Below the pieces are notes generated by a model, which did not search any database, was not told the origin of the DNA, and was given only the letters and a program-made list of their open reading frames with translations. 43,095 bases of DNA from Bradyrhizobium pachyrhizi (GTDB lineage: Bacteria > Pseudomonadota > Alphaproteobacteria > Rhizobiales > Xanthobacteraceae): NCBI RefSeq assembly GCF_001189245.1, contig NZ_LFIQ01000024.1, forward strand, positions 129,799 through 172,893. Reading direction: 5' to 3'. Within the stretch, counting starts at the first letter, position 1; each line of letters opens with the position of its first letter. Position numbers and translations under genes: made by a program. This document shows, piece after piece, positions 17,053 through 24,038 of this stretch.

Positions 17053-18300
17053 ATGAATTTCGACGACACCCCGCAGGAGGCCGCATTCCGCGCCGAGGCG
17101 AAAGCCTGGATCGCGGCCAATGCGCCGAAGCAATATGAGGACGAGCTGCGCAAGGCCTCGCTCGGCCGTGTTGCGCTCAAGGGCGCCAACATCCTCGAGG
17201 TCGCAAAGGCCTGGCAGAAGAAGAAGGCCGATGCCGGCTGGGCCTGCCTGCACTGGCCAAAGGAGTATGGCGGCCGCGGCTCATCGCCGATCGAGCGCGT
17301 GATCTGGCAACAGGAGGAGGGCCCGTTCGGCCGCCTCAGTTCGATGTTCATCATCGGCCACGGCATGTGCGGCCCGACCATGATGGCGTTCGCCGGCGAG
17401 GAGCAGAAGCGCAAATATCTGCCGCCGCTTGCCTCCGGCGAGAAGATCTGGTGCCAGCTGTTCTCCGAGCCGGCAGGCGGCTCCGACGTCGCCGGCCTGC
17501 GCACCCGCGCCGAGAAGCACGGCGACGAGTGGGTGATCAACGGCCAGAAGATCTGGACCTCGGGCGCGCATTACTCCGACTACGGCATCCTGCTCACCCG
17601 CACCGACCCGACCGTGCCGAAGCACAAGGGCCTCACCATGTTCTTCCTGGACATGAAGAGCCCGGGCGTCGAGGTCAGGCCGATCAAGCAGGCGAGCGGC
17701 GCCTCCGACTTCAACGAGGTCTATTTCACCGACGTGCGCATTCCGGACTCGCAGCGGCTCGGCAATGTCAATGACGGCTGGAACGTGTCGCTGACCACGC
17801 TGATGAACGAGCGGATGTCGATCGGCGCCGGCGTCGCCACCGGCTTCCCCGAACTGTTCGACTTCTGCAACAGCCTGATGCTGGAGGACGGCCCCGCGAT
17901 CGAGAACCGCGCGGTGCGCTCCAAGCTCGCGAACTGGGCGGTGAAGGCGAGCGGGCTGAAGTACACCAGCATGCGCGCGATCTCGGCGCTGTCGAAGGGC
18001 GAGCGGCCGGGACCGGAGAATTCGATCGGCAAGCTGGTCGCCGGCTCGATGATCCAGGACGTCGCGACCTACGCGCTCGATCTGCAGGGCGCGGCCGGCG
18101 CGCTGAGCGGGATTGAGGATGCCGAGGTCGCCGGCAAATTCCAGGCGATGCTGCTGCGCGCGCCGGGCACCCGCGTCGAGGGCGGCACCGACGAGATCAT
18201 GCGCAACATCATCGCCGAGCGCGTGCTGGGCCTGCCCGGAGATATCCGCGTCGACAAGGACGTTCCCTTCAACAAGATCCCGACCAAGGGAAGAGCTTAA
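17053..18300 (+). CDS. Acyl-CoA dehydrogenase (paralogue A)
   Basis: A 415-residue acyl-CoA dehydrogenase with a complete flavin site: WCQLFSEPAGGSDVAGLRTRA, GQKIWTSGAHYSDYGILLTRT, and GGTDEIMRNIIAERVLGLPGDIR at the C-terminus. Two candidate catalytic bases are visible: Glu253 on helix G (LMNERMSIGAG), the position used by isovaleryl-type enzymes, and Glu376 in RVEGGTDEI, the position used by medium-chain types. The start is the ATG at 17053 after GGAAAGAAAG; the frame runs 19 codons further up but only through repeat sequence. It is a close tandem paralogue of the next gene. It probably desaturates a CoA thioester in this cluster's pathway. Confidence 0.91.
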   Translation: MNFDDTPQEAAFRAEAKAWIAANAPKQYEDELRKASLGRVALKGANILEVAKAWQKKKADAGWACLHWPKEYGGRGSSPIERVIWQQEEGPFGRLSSMFIIGHGMCGPTMMAFAGEEQKRKYLPPLASGEKIWCQLFSEPAGGSDVAGLRTRAEKHGDEWVINGQKIWTSGAHYSDYGILLTRTDPTVPKHKGLTMFFLDMKSPGVEVRPIKQASGASDFNEVYFTDVRIPDSQRLGNVNDGWNVSLTTLMNERMSIGAGVATGFPELFDFCNSLMLEDGPAIENRAVRSKLANWAVKASGLKYTSMRAISALSKGERPGPENSIGKLVAGSMIQDVATYALDLQGAAGALSGIEDAEVAGKFQAMLLRAPGTRVEGGTDEIMRNIIAERVLGLPGDIRVDKDVPFNKIPTKGRA

Positions 18301-18302
18301 CC

Positions 18303-18395
18303 GTCGTTCCGGGGCGGCGCGAAGCGGCGAACCCGGAACCTCGAGCGACATAACTTCTAGATTCCGGGTTCGCACTGCGCGCGCCCCGGAATGAC
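18303..18395. repeat. Palindromic repeat, 'GTCATTCCGGGGC' family, copy 3
   Basis: Left arm GTCGTTCCGGGGC and right arm GCCCCGGAATGAC, with inner GAACCCGGAA and TTCCGGGTTC. It begins 3 bp after a stop codon and ends 17 bp before the third acyl-CoA dehydrogenase ATG. The middle loop differs from the other copies. Confidence 0.9.
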
Positions 18396-18412
18396 AAAGA
18401 AAAGGAGCCGCC

Positions 18413-19657
18413 ATGAATTTCGATGACACGCCGCAGGAAGCCGAATTCCGCGCCGTCGCCCGCAAGTGGATCGCGGCCAACGCGCCGAAGGAGTTCGAAG
18501 AGGAGCTCTCGAAGTCGTCGCTCGGCCGCATCCGGCTCGCCAGGCACGACATGGTCGAGGTCGGCAAGGCCTGGCAGAAGAAGAAGGCGGAGGGCGGCTG
18601 GGCCTGCCTGCACTGGCCGAAGGAATATGGCGGCCGCGGCGCCACCCCGATCGAGCGCGTGATCTGGCAGCAGGAAGAGGGCGTCTACGGCAAGCTGACC
18701 CAACCGTTCCAGATCGGCGAGGGCATGTGCGGCCCAACCGTGATGGCCTGGGGCAGCGAGGAGGCCAAGCGCCGCTATCTGCCGAAACTCGCCTCCGGTG
18801 AGGAGATCTGGTGTCAGCTGTTCTCCGAGCCGTCAGCCGGCTCCGACGTCGCGGGACTGCGCACCCGCGCCGAGAAGAAGGGCGACAACTGGGTCGTCAA
18901 CGGCCAGAAGATCTGGACCTCAGGCGCGCATTACTCCGACTACGGCCTGTTGATCGCGCGCACCGATCCGAATGTGCCGAAGCACAAGGGTCTGACGATG
19001 TTCTTCCTCGACATGAAGAGCCCCGGCGTCGAGGTGCGGCCTATCAAGCAGGCCAACGGCATGCAGGAGTTCAACGAGGTCTATTTCACCGACGTCGTGA
19101 TCCCGGACAGCCAGCGGTTGGGGGCGGTCGGCGAGGGCTGGAGCGTGTCGCTGACCACGCTGATGAACGAGCGCATGTCGATCGGCGCGCGGCTCGCCAC
19201 CGGCGTGCCCGAGATGTTCGAGTTCTGCTCCAATTTGATGCTGGAGGATGGTCTTGCGATCGACGATCCGGCGGTGCGCTCCAGGCTTGCGAGCTGGGCG
19301 GTGAAGGCGAGCGGGCTGAAATACACCAGCTACCGCGCCATCTCGGCGCTGTCGAAGGGCGAGCGACCGGGCCCGGAAAATTCCATCGGCAAGCTCGTCT
19401 CCGGCCTGATGCTGCAGGATATCGCGACCTATGCGATGGACCTCGAGGGCGCGGCGGGCAGCCTCACCGGCACCGATGAGGAGCAGGCCAACGGCCAGTT
19501 CCAGCAGATGCTGCTGTCGTCGCCCTCGATGCGCATCGCCGGCGGCACCGACGAGATCCTGCGCAACATCATCGCCGAGCGCGTGCTGGGCCTGCCCGGC
19601 GACATCCGCGTCGACAAGGACGTGCCCTACAACAAGATCCCGACCAAGGGGCGCTGA
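18413..19657 (+). CDS. Acyl-CoA dehydrogenase (paralogue B)
   Basis: A 414-residue tandem paralogue of the preceding gene; the two align almost without gaps from MNFDDTPQEA to the C-terminal NKIPTKGR. Flavin-site motifs WCQLFSEPSAGSDVAGLRTRA and GQKIWTSGAHYSDYG are kept, as is Glu253 on helix G (LMNERMSIGAR). The C-terminal loop reads RIAGGTDEI, so residue 376 is Ala where paralogue A has Glu. This suggests that Glu253 is the real base in both, or that B has diverged in function. AAAAGGAG lies just upstream of the ATG. The nitroreductase gene starts 2 bp after its stop, so translation is likely coupled. Confidence 0.91.
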   Translation: MNFDDTPQEAEFRAVARKWIAANAPKEFEEELSKSSLGRIRLARHDMVEVGKAWQKKKAEGGWACLHWPKEYGGRGATPIERVIWQQEEGVYGKLTQPFQIGEGMCGPTVMAWGSEEAKRRYLPKLASGEEIWCQLFSEPSAGSDVAGLRTRAEKKGDNWVVNGQKIWTSGAHYSDYGLLIARTDPNVPKHKGLTMFFLDMKSPGVEVRPIKQANGMQEFNEVYFTDVVIPDSQRLGAVGEGWSVSLTTLMNERMSIGARLATGVPEMFEFCSNLMLEDGLAIDDPAVRSRLASWAVKASGLKYTSYRAISALSKGERPGPENSIGKLVSGLMLQDIATYAMDLEGAAGSLTGTDEEQANGQFQQMLLSSPSMRIAGGTDEILRNIIAERVLGLPGDIRVDKDVPYNKIPTKGR

Positions 19658-19659
19658 GC

Positions 19660-20370
19660 ATGGATGCCACCACCAAGCCGCGCTACCCGACCGAGGACCG
19701 TATCGGCGCGCTCGAGGAATTGCTCAACGAGCGCTACTCGGTGCGCGCGTTCCAGCCGCGCGAGGTGCCGCGCGAGGTCATCGAGCACATTCTGTCGACC
19801 GCGCAGCGCACCGCATCCTGGTGCAACAGCCAGCCCTGGCAGGTGCTCATCGTCTCCGGCGAGGCGAAGGAGCGGTTTCGCAAGGCGATCTATGCCGAGG
19901 CGTCGCGCGGCCTCGGCGAGGATTACGACTTCACGCCGCCGCGGGAATATGTCGGCGTCTATCTGGAGCGCCGCCGCGAAAGCGGTTTCCAGCTCTACAA
20001 CACGCTCGGCATCGCGCGCGGCGACAAGCCGGCCTACGCAAAACAGGCGCTGGAGAACTACAATTTCTTCGGCGCGCCGCACATTGCCGTGGTCCACACC
20101 AATGAGCCGCTCGGTATCTATGGTGCCATCGACTGCGGCGGCTATGTCTCGAACTTCATGCTGGCGGCGCAGGCGCTGGGGCTCGGCACCATCCCGCAGG
20201 CGGCGATCGCGCGCCATTCCGGGCTGATCCGTCGTCATTTCAACCTGGCCGACGATCGCCGGGTTGTCTGCGGTATCTCGTTCGGCTATGCCGATCATGC
20301 GCACAAGGTGAACAGCTACCGCACGTCGCGCGCGACCGTGGAAGATACTGTCACATTCGTCGATGTATAA
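19660..20370 (+). CDS. Nitroreductase family protein (FMN)
   Basis: A 236-residue nitroreductase-fold flavoprotein. Seen: the N-terminal NERYSVRAFQPREVPREVIEHIL pattern with the R.S.R.F phosphate-binding start, the ASWCNSQPWQVLIVSG segment equivalent to the family's P.N.QPW motif, and AAQALGLGTIPQAAIARHS at the dimer and FMN site. Members reduce nitroaromatics or quinones, or act as enoyl reductases and dehydrogenases. It begins 2 bp after the last acyl-CoA dehydrogenase, so it belongs to that operon; within a beta-oxidation-like pathway it may reduce or oxidise a ring or double bond. The specific reaction is unknown. Confidence 0.88.
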   Translation: MDATTKPRYPTEDRIGALEELLNERYSVRAFQPREVPREVIEHILSTAQRTASWCNSQPWQVLIVSGEAKERFRKAIYAEASRGLGEDYDFTPPREYVGVYLERRRESGFQLYNTLGIARGDKPAYAKQALENYNFFGAPHIAVVHTNEPLGIYGAIDCGGYVSNFMLAAQALGLGTIPQAAIARHSGLIRRHFNLADDRRVVCGISFGYADHAHKVNSYRTSRATVEDTVTFVDV

Positions 20371-20379
20371 TTTCCTCAA

Positions 20380-20407
20380 GGCGGGAAGGTCGGTTCACCC
20401 TCCCGCC
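20380..20407 (+). promoter_or_regulatory. Hairpin between nitroreductase and next gene
   Basis: GGCGGGAAGG and CCCTCCCGCC form a 10-bp stem (one mismatch) with an 8-base loop. No T-run follows, so it is more likely a processing or stability structure than a rho-independent terminator. Confidence 0.4.
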
Positions 20408-20448
20408 GAGGACAAGAAGAGCTGCAAGAAGAAACGACAAGAACAACA

Positions 20449-20859
20449 ATGGCGAATAACGCCTCCCTGACGCCGGCGGAGATCAGCTGGCAGCTGCACC
20501 GTCTGCCTGCGCTCGAGCGCGACGCGTTCATCGCGGCGCATTATGTGGGGCAGCCCGTCGCCTGGAAGACCCGCTTCTTCGACGCGATCGACTGGGGCGC
20601 GGGCTCGGTGCTGCAATTCAGCTTCCTGCAGCGCGGCTGGCATCGCCATTCCCGGCTCGACAATCCGATCTATGCCTATGTCGACATCGAGCAACATCCG
20701 GAAACCCGCGGCCTGCGCCGCGGCCGGCGGATCGACCTTGAGGGCACCATCAAGGGCGTCGACTTCGTGACCGGGATTACGCTGACGCTGGACAAGTTCG
20801 AGATCCTGCCGATCAATTTTTTCGATCGCTTCGTCATCAGCTCCGATAGCCGGTATTAA
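20449..20859 (+). CDS. Hypothetical protein at the end of the catabolic cluster
   Basis: A 136-residue protein I do not recognise. It is soluble, with an N-terminal helical stretch (SLTPAEISWQLHRLPALERDAFIAAHYVG), a middle FDAIDWGAGSVLQFSFLQRGWHRHSRLDNPIYAYVDIEQHPE, and a strand-rich end (GRRIDLEGTIKGVDFVTGITLTLDKFEILP). There is no signal peptide or membrane span. AAGAACAACA precedes the ATG with no clear ribosome site. It is 78 bp behind the nitroreductase on the same strand, separated by a hairpin. Its stop TAA overlaps the stop of the convergent WYL regulator by 4 bp. Confidence 0.72.
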   Translation: MANNASLTPAEISWQLHRLPALERDAFIAAHYVGQPVAWKTRFFDAIDWGAGSVLQFSFLQRGWHRHSRLDNPIYAYVDIEQHPETRGLRRGRRIDLEGTIKGVDFVTGITLTLDKFEILPINFFDRFVISSDSRY

Positions 20860-21851
20860 CGGCGGGCAGCGCGGCGGGCCGGCGCGTCGGCATAGCGGGC
20901 GGCCATCGCGCCCGTCAGCTCGGCCATCTTCTCGCGCAACTCTGGCGGCGCGACCACTTCGGCCTCGGCGCCGAGCCGCAGCAATTCGGTCGCTGCATGC
21001 CACACCGTCTTGCCGACCGGCATGGTGGCGAGCCGCCAGCCGTCGGCGTCGGTACCATCAGCGAGCTGCATCCGCGCCTTCACGTAAGGGTGGGCCAGCG
21101 CATCGAACAGTTTCAGCCCGAGCGGCGACAGCCGCACCGTGGCCTCGTTCGGATGCAGCTCGGCCTCCAGCCGCTCGATCGAGGCGCGCCAATAGGCGGC
21201 GAGGTCGAACTCCGCGGACCGCGCGAACGGCGTCTCCAGCACCGCGCAATCCAGCACGCGGGCGACGCGGTAGGTGCGCACATTGCCGTCGACGAGGCCG
21301 GCGAGATACCAGCTGCCGCCCTTCAGCACGAGGCCGAGCGGCGCCACGCGCCGCCGCTTCTCGGCCTTCCAGCTCTGGTAGCGGATCTCGAGCATGGACT
21401 CGCGCAGCACGGCGCCGGCGATGGCGCGCAGATGCTTCGGCTCCTCGGTCTCGCCGAACCAGCCGGGCGCGTCGAGATGGAAGCGCTGCTGCATCCCTCG
21501 CGCGTTGGGCCGCAGGTTCTCCGGCAGCGCCGCCATCAGCTTGGTCTGCGCCGCCACCATCGCGGCATCGAGGCCGAGCGCTGCGGCGGGCCCCGGGAGA
21601 CCGGCCATGAACAGCGCCTCGGCCTCGCCCTGCGACAGGCCGTTGAGCCGCACGCGATAGCCGTCGAGCAGGCGATAGCCGCCCTCGGCGCCACGGTCGG
21701 CGTAAACCGGAACGCCGGCGGCGGCCAGCGCGTCGATGTCGCGATAGATCGTGCGCACCGAGACCTCGCAAGCTTCCGCCAGCTCAGGTGCGGTGACCTG
21801 CCCCCGCGCCTGCAGGGTGGTGAGGATGGAAAACAGCCGGCTCGCGCGCAT
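20856..21851 (-). CDS. YafY-type WYL-domain transcriptional regulator
   Basis: A 331-residue regulator with an N-terminal DeoR-like winged helix-turn-helix (MRASRLFSILTTLQARGQVTAPELAEACEVSVRTIYRDIDALAAAGVPVY...GGYRLLDGYR) and a C-terminal WYL domain (GLVLKGGSWYLAGLVDGNVRTYRVARV). WYL proteins sense small ligands and often control adjacent genes. The ATG at 21851 is chosen because the HTH starts there, as in the family; the frame extends 93 codons further but would cover the divergent promoter. It is divergent from a glutathione S-transferase gene, and a perfect palindrome lies between the two starts, 9 bp before this start codon, so self-repression is likely. Confidence 0.9.
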   Translation of the reverse strand: MRASRLFSILTTLQARGQVTAPELAEACEVSVRTIYRDIDALAAAGVPVYADRGAEGGYRLLDGYRVRLNGLSQGEAEALFMAGLPGPAAALGLDAAMVAAQTKLMAALPENLRPNARGMQQRFHLDAPGWFGETEEPKHLRAIAGAVLRESMLEIRYQSWKAEKRRRVAPLGLVLKGGSWYLAGLVDGNVRTYRVARVLDCAVLETPFARSAEFDLAAYWRASIERLEAELHPNEATVRLSPLGLKLFDALAHPYVKARMQLADGTDADGWRLATMPVGKTVWHAATELLRLGAEAEVVAPPELREKMAELTGAMAARYADAPARRAARR

Positions 21852-21860
21852 GGCCAAATC

Positions 21861-21885
21861 ATACCTGACACAAGATGTCAGGTAT
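21861..21885. promoter_or_regulatory. Perfect palindromic operator between WYL regulator and GST genes
   Basis: ATACCTGACA (21861-21870) and TGTCAGGTAT (21876-21885) are exact inverted repeats with a 5-bp spacer. The site lies 9 bp from the regulator's start and 50 bp from the GST start, in the only gap between the two divergent genes. It is the obvious operator for the WYL regulator. Confidence 0.8.
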
Positions 21886-21935
21886 AGGCAGTCATTAAAG
21901 AGGCCATGCCCCCGACGGCGCCAGGAGACCCGACC

Positions 21936-22589
21936 ATGAGCACCGCTGCCCCCACCGACCGCGTCACGCTGTATTATTCGCCGCAGAGCCGCGCCACCGG
22001 CACCCGCGTGCTGCTGGAGGAACTCGGCGCGCCCTATGACCTGCAGGTCCTGAACATGAAGGCCGGCGAGCAGCGCAAGGCCGCCTATCTCGCCATCAAT
22101 CCGCTCGGCAAGGTGCCGGCGATCCGCCACGGCGACGCGCTGGTCACCGAGCAGGTCGCGATATTCATCTATCTCGCCGATCTGTTTCCGCAGGCCGGCC
22201 TGACGCCGGCGCTGAACGATCCGCGCCGCGGCCCGTATCTGCGCTGGATCGCCTACTACGGTTCATCGTTCGAGCCGGCCGTGATCGACCATTTCATGAA
22301 GCGCGAGCCCGCGCCGATCACGCAGTCGCCCTATGCCGATTACGACACCATGCTGGGCGCGCTGGAATCGCAGCTGGCAAAGGGGCCCTATCTGCTCGGC
22401 GAGGAGATCACGGCGGCCGACATCCTCTGGGGCATCGCGCTCTCTTGGACCATGATGTTCGGCATCGTGCCGAAAAGGGACGTGTTCGTCCGCTATGCCG
22501 AGCGCATCGCCGCGCGCCCGGCCTTCCAGCGCATATCGAAGGCCGACGACGAGATGGCGGCGCAGCATGCCGCGGCCGCCGGAGTGTGA
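21936..22589 (+). CDS. Glutathione S-transferase family protein
   Basis: A 217-residue two-domain GST. The N-terminal thioredoxin-like domain shows LYYSPQSRATGTRVLLEELGAPYD, with Ser in the usual catalytic region, and the conserved NPLGKVPAI cis-Pro and TEQVAIFIYLAD glutathione-binding segments. The C-terminal helical domain has the typical LAKGPYLLGEEITAADILWGIAL capping box. It should conjugate glutathione or remove it from electrophiles. ATG at 21936 follows CCAGGAGACC; an ATG 30 bases earlier has no good ribosome site. It is divergent from the WYL regulator and 14 bp upstream of a DUF6157-like gene, so these three form one unit. Confidence 0.9.
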   Translation: MSTAAPTDRVTLYYSPQSRATGTRVLLEELGAPYDLQVLNMKAGEQRKAAYLAINPLGKVPAIRHGDALVTEQVAIFIYLADLFPQAGLTPALNDPRRGPYLRWIAYYGSSFEPAVIDHFMKREPAPITQSPYADYDTMLGALESQLAKGPYLLGEEITAADILWGIALSWTMMFGIVPKRDVFVRYAERIAARPAFQRISKADDEMAAQHAAAAGV

Positions 22590-22603
22590 TACGGATCGGG
22601 CCG

Positions 22604-23038
22604 ATGGCGAAAGTCCTGCACAGCACCAACTGCTTCAACACCTTGATCCGCGTCGCGGAGGACTGCCCGGCGCAGCGCGGCGAGGAGCCGCAGTTGCGCG
22701 GCGGCCAGCCGACGGTCGCCGTGTTGCAATACCGGATGATCGCGGGCGCGCCCTACAAGTACACCTCCGACGACGTCGTGTTCGCGACGTCGGCGGCCGG
22801 CCGCGCGCTCGATGCGAAAGCCGCGAAGAAGGCGCGCTGCCTCGCCCGCGAGACGTTCTTCTCGCGCGGCCAGGCCTGCATGCGCGCCTCGCCGCTCGGC
22901 AAGCGCTTCGGCTGGGGTGTCCATGCCGACGCCGAGGGGCGCATCGCGCTCTACGCCGTCGACAGCAAGCGCTACCAGGCACTCGCCGCGGATCCCGACA
23001 TCGCGCAGGTCCGCGCGATGCGGAGCAAGCGGGCGTGA
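22604..23038 (+). CDS. DUF6157-like protein
   Basis: A 144-residue protein whose N-terminal half matches the pattern I associate with DUF6157: HSTNCFNTLIRVAEDCPAQRGEEPQLRGGQPTVAVLQYRMI...PYKYTSDDVVF, followed by a basic ASPLGKRFGWGVHADAEGRIALYAVDSKRY end. Function is unknown; the family is small and soluble. The chosen ATG at 22604 begins the conserved part; the open frame extends upstream through the GST gene in another frame and is not used. It lies 14 bp after the GST stop codon and is probably co-regulated by the WYL regulator. A long palindromic repeat follows. Confidence 0.8.
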   Translation: MAKVLHSTNCFNTLIRVAEDCPAQRGEEPQLRGGQPTVAVLQYRMIAGAPYKYTSDDVVFATSAAGRALDAKAAKKARCLARETFFSRGQACMRASPLGKRFGWGVHADAEGRIALYAVDSKRYQALAADPDIAQVRAMRSKRA

Positions 23039-23049
23039 AGAGGCACTGC

Positions 23050-23214
23050 TCTCATCCTCCTCTGGAGGGGGAGGATCGGTTCGCATGCAATGCGAACCGA
23101 GGTGGGGTGATCTCTCCACTCGGGCACCGTTCGTGCTGAGAGATCACCCCACCCCGTCTCACATTCCACTGCGCTCCATGTGACCCGACCCTCCCCCTCC
23201 AGGGAGGGTGAAGG
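23050..23214. repeat. Long palindromic repeat, 'CCCTCCCC...GGTGGGGTGA' family, inverted copy 2
   Basis: Homologous to 8009-8172 in the opposite orientation: TCCTCTGGAGGGGGAGGATCG at the left, TTCGCATGCAATGCGAA, GGTGGGGTGATCTCTC pairing with GAGAGATCACCCCACC, and CCTCCCCCTCCAGGGAGG at the right. It lies between convergent genes. Confidence 0.87.
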
Positions 23215-23237
23215 GGAGTGTGCCCTGCGACCAATCG

Positions 23238-24038
23238 CTAAAACCGCGGCGCCCGCTTCTCGGCGAAGGCCTTGATGCCTTCCTTGATCTCGTCGCCGCG
23301 CATGCTCTCGCGGTGACGGGCGTCGGCGGCGGCCTCGTCCAGCTCGCCGCGGGCGAATTCGTTGATCGCGCGCTTCATGCCGGCCATCGCCTCTGGCGCA
23401 TTGCCGGCCAGGATCGTCGCGACCTTGTCGACCTCCTCGTCGAGCAGGTCGAGCGATACCATCGCGGTGAGATAGCCGATCCGCAGCATCTCGGGCGCCG
23501 ATATCTTCTGCGCGGTGAGGAACAGCATCTTGGCGTTGTCGACGCCGAGCCGCGTGACGTAGCGCTGGATGCCGCTCTTGTAATAGTGCAGCCCGAGCCG
23601 CGCCGCCGGCATGAACATCTCGGCGGTATCGACGCCGATGCGGAAGTCGCAGGCGAGCGCGAGGTCGGTCGAGCCGCCATAGACGCCGCCATTGAGCCGG
23701 CAGATCGTCGGCACACTGAGATCCTCGAGGCGGTTGACCACGACCTCGAACGCCGAGCCCGCGCTCTGCTGTTCGCTCGCGCTCACCGCGCGCTCGGCGA
23801 CCGAGTTGAGGTCGTAGCCGGCGGAGAACGCGCGGCCGGTTCCGGTTAGCACCAGCACGCGGATCGCGGGATCGGCCTCGATCCGGTCGAACAATTTCAG
23901 CAGCTCGCCGAGATCCTCGGCCTGCAGGCGGTTGAGGTGCTTCGGCCGGTTGAGGCGGATCGTTGCGCGCGGGCCCGCGATTTCGAGCACGGGTCCGCTG
24001 GCGGTGTCGGCCGCGTCAGCCATCTTGGTCTCCATCAT
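23238..24038 (-). CDS. Enoyl-CoA hydratase/isomerase family protein, coupled to K+ channel gene
   Basis: A 266-residue crotonase-fold protein. Seen: ATIRLNRPKHLNRL near the start, the oxyanion-hole segments AFSAGYDLNSV and NGGVYGGSTDLALACDFRIG, and the C-terminal FAEKRAPRF. At the classical catalytic positions the sequence reads STDLALACD (Asp for Glu) and PAARLGLHYYKSGIQR (no Glu), so hydratase activity is not certain. Its ATG overlaps the stop of the upstream channel gene by one base (TAATG), which implies translational coupling. Two adjacent ATG codons occur; a third ATG (MADAADTA) 5 codons later is also possible. The substrate is unknown. Confidence 0.87.
   Translation of the reverse strand: MMETKMADAADTASGPVLEIAGPRATIRLNRPKHLNRLQAEDLGELLKLFDRIEADPAIRVLVLTGTGRAFSAGYDLNSVAERAVSASEQQSAGSAFEVVVNRLEDLSVPTICRLNGGVYGGSTDLALACDFRIGVDTAEMFMPAARLGLHYYKSGIQRYVTRLGVDNAKMLFLTAQKISAPEMLRIGYLTAMVSLDLLDEEVDKVATILAGNAPEAMAGMKRAINEFARGELDEAAADARHRESMRGDEIKEGIKAFAEKRAPRF

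Noticed and set aside
15676..17253. 525-codon minus-strand open frame across two dehydrogenase genes
   Set aside because: Runs through two repeats and opposite to two well-supported genes; translated repeat sequence appears in it, and composition is shadow-like.
17281..18645. 454-codon minus-strand open frame
   Set aside because: Antisense to acyl-CoA dehydrogenase paralogues A and B and to the repeat between them.
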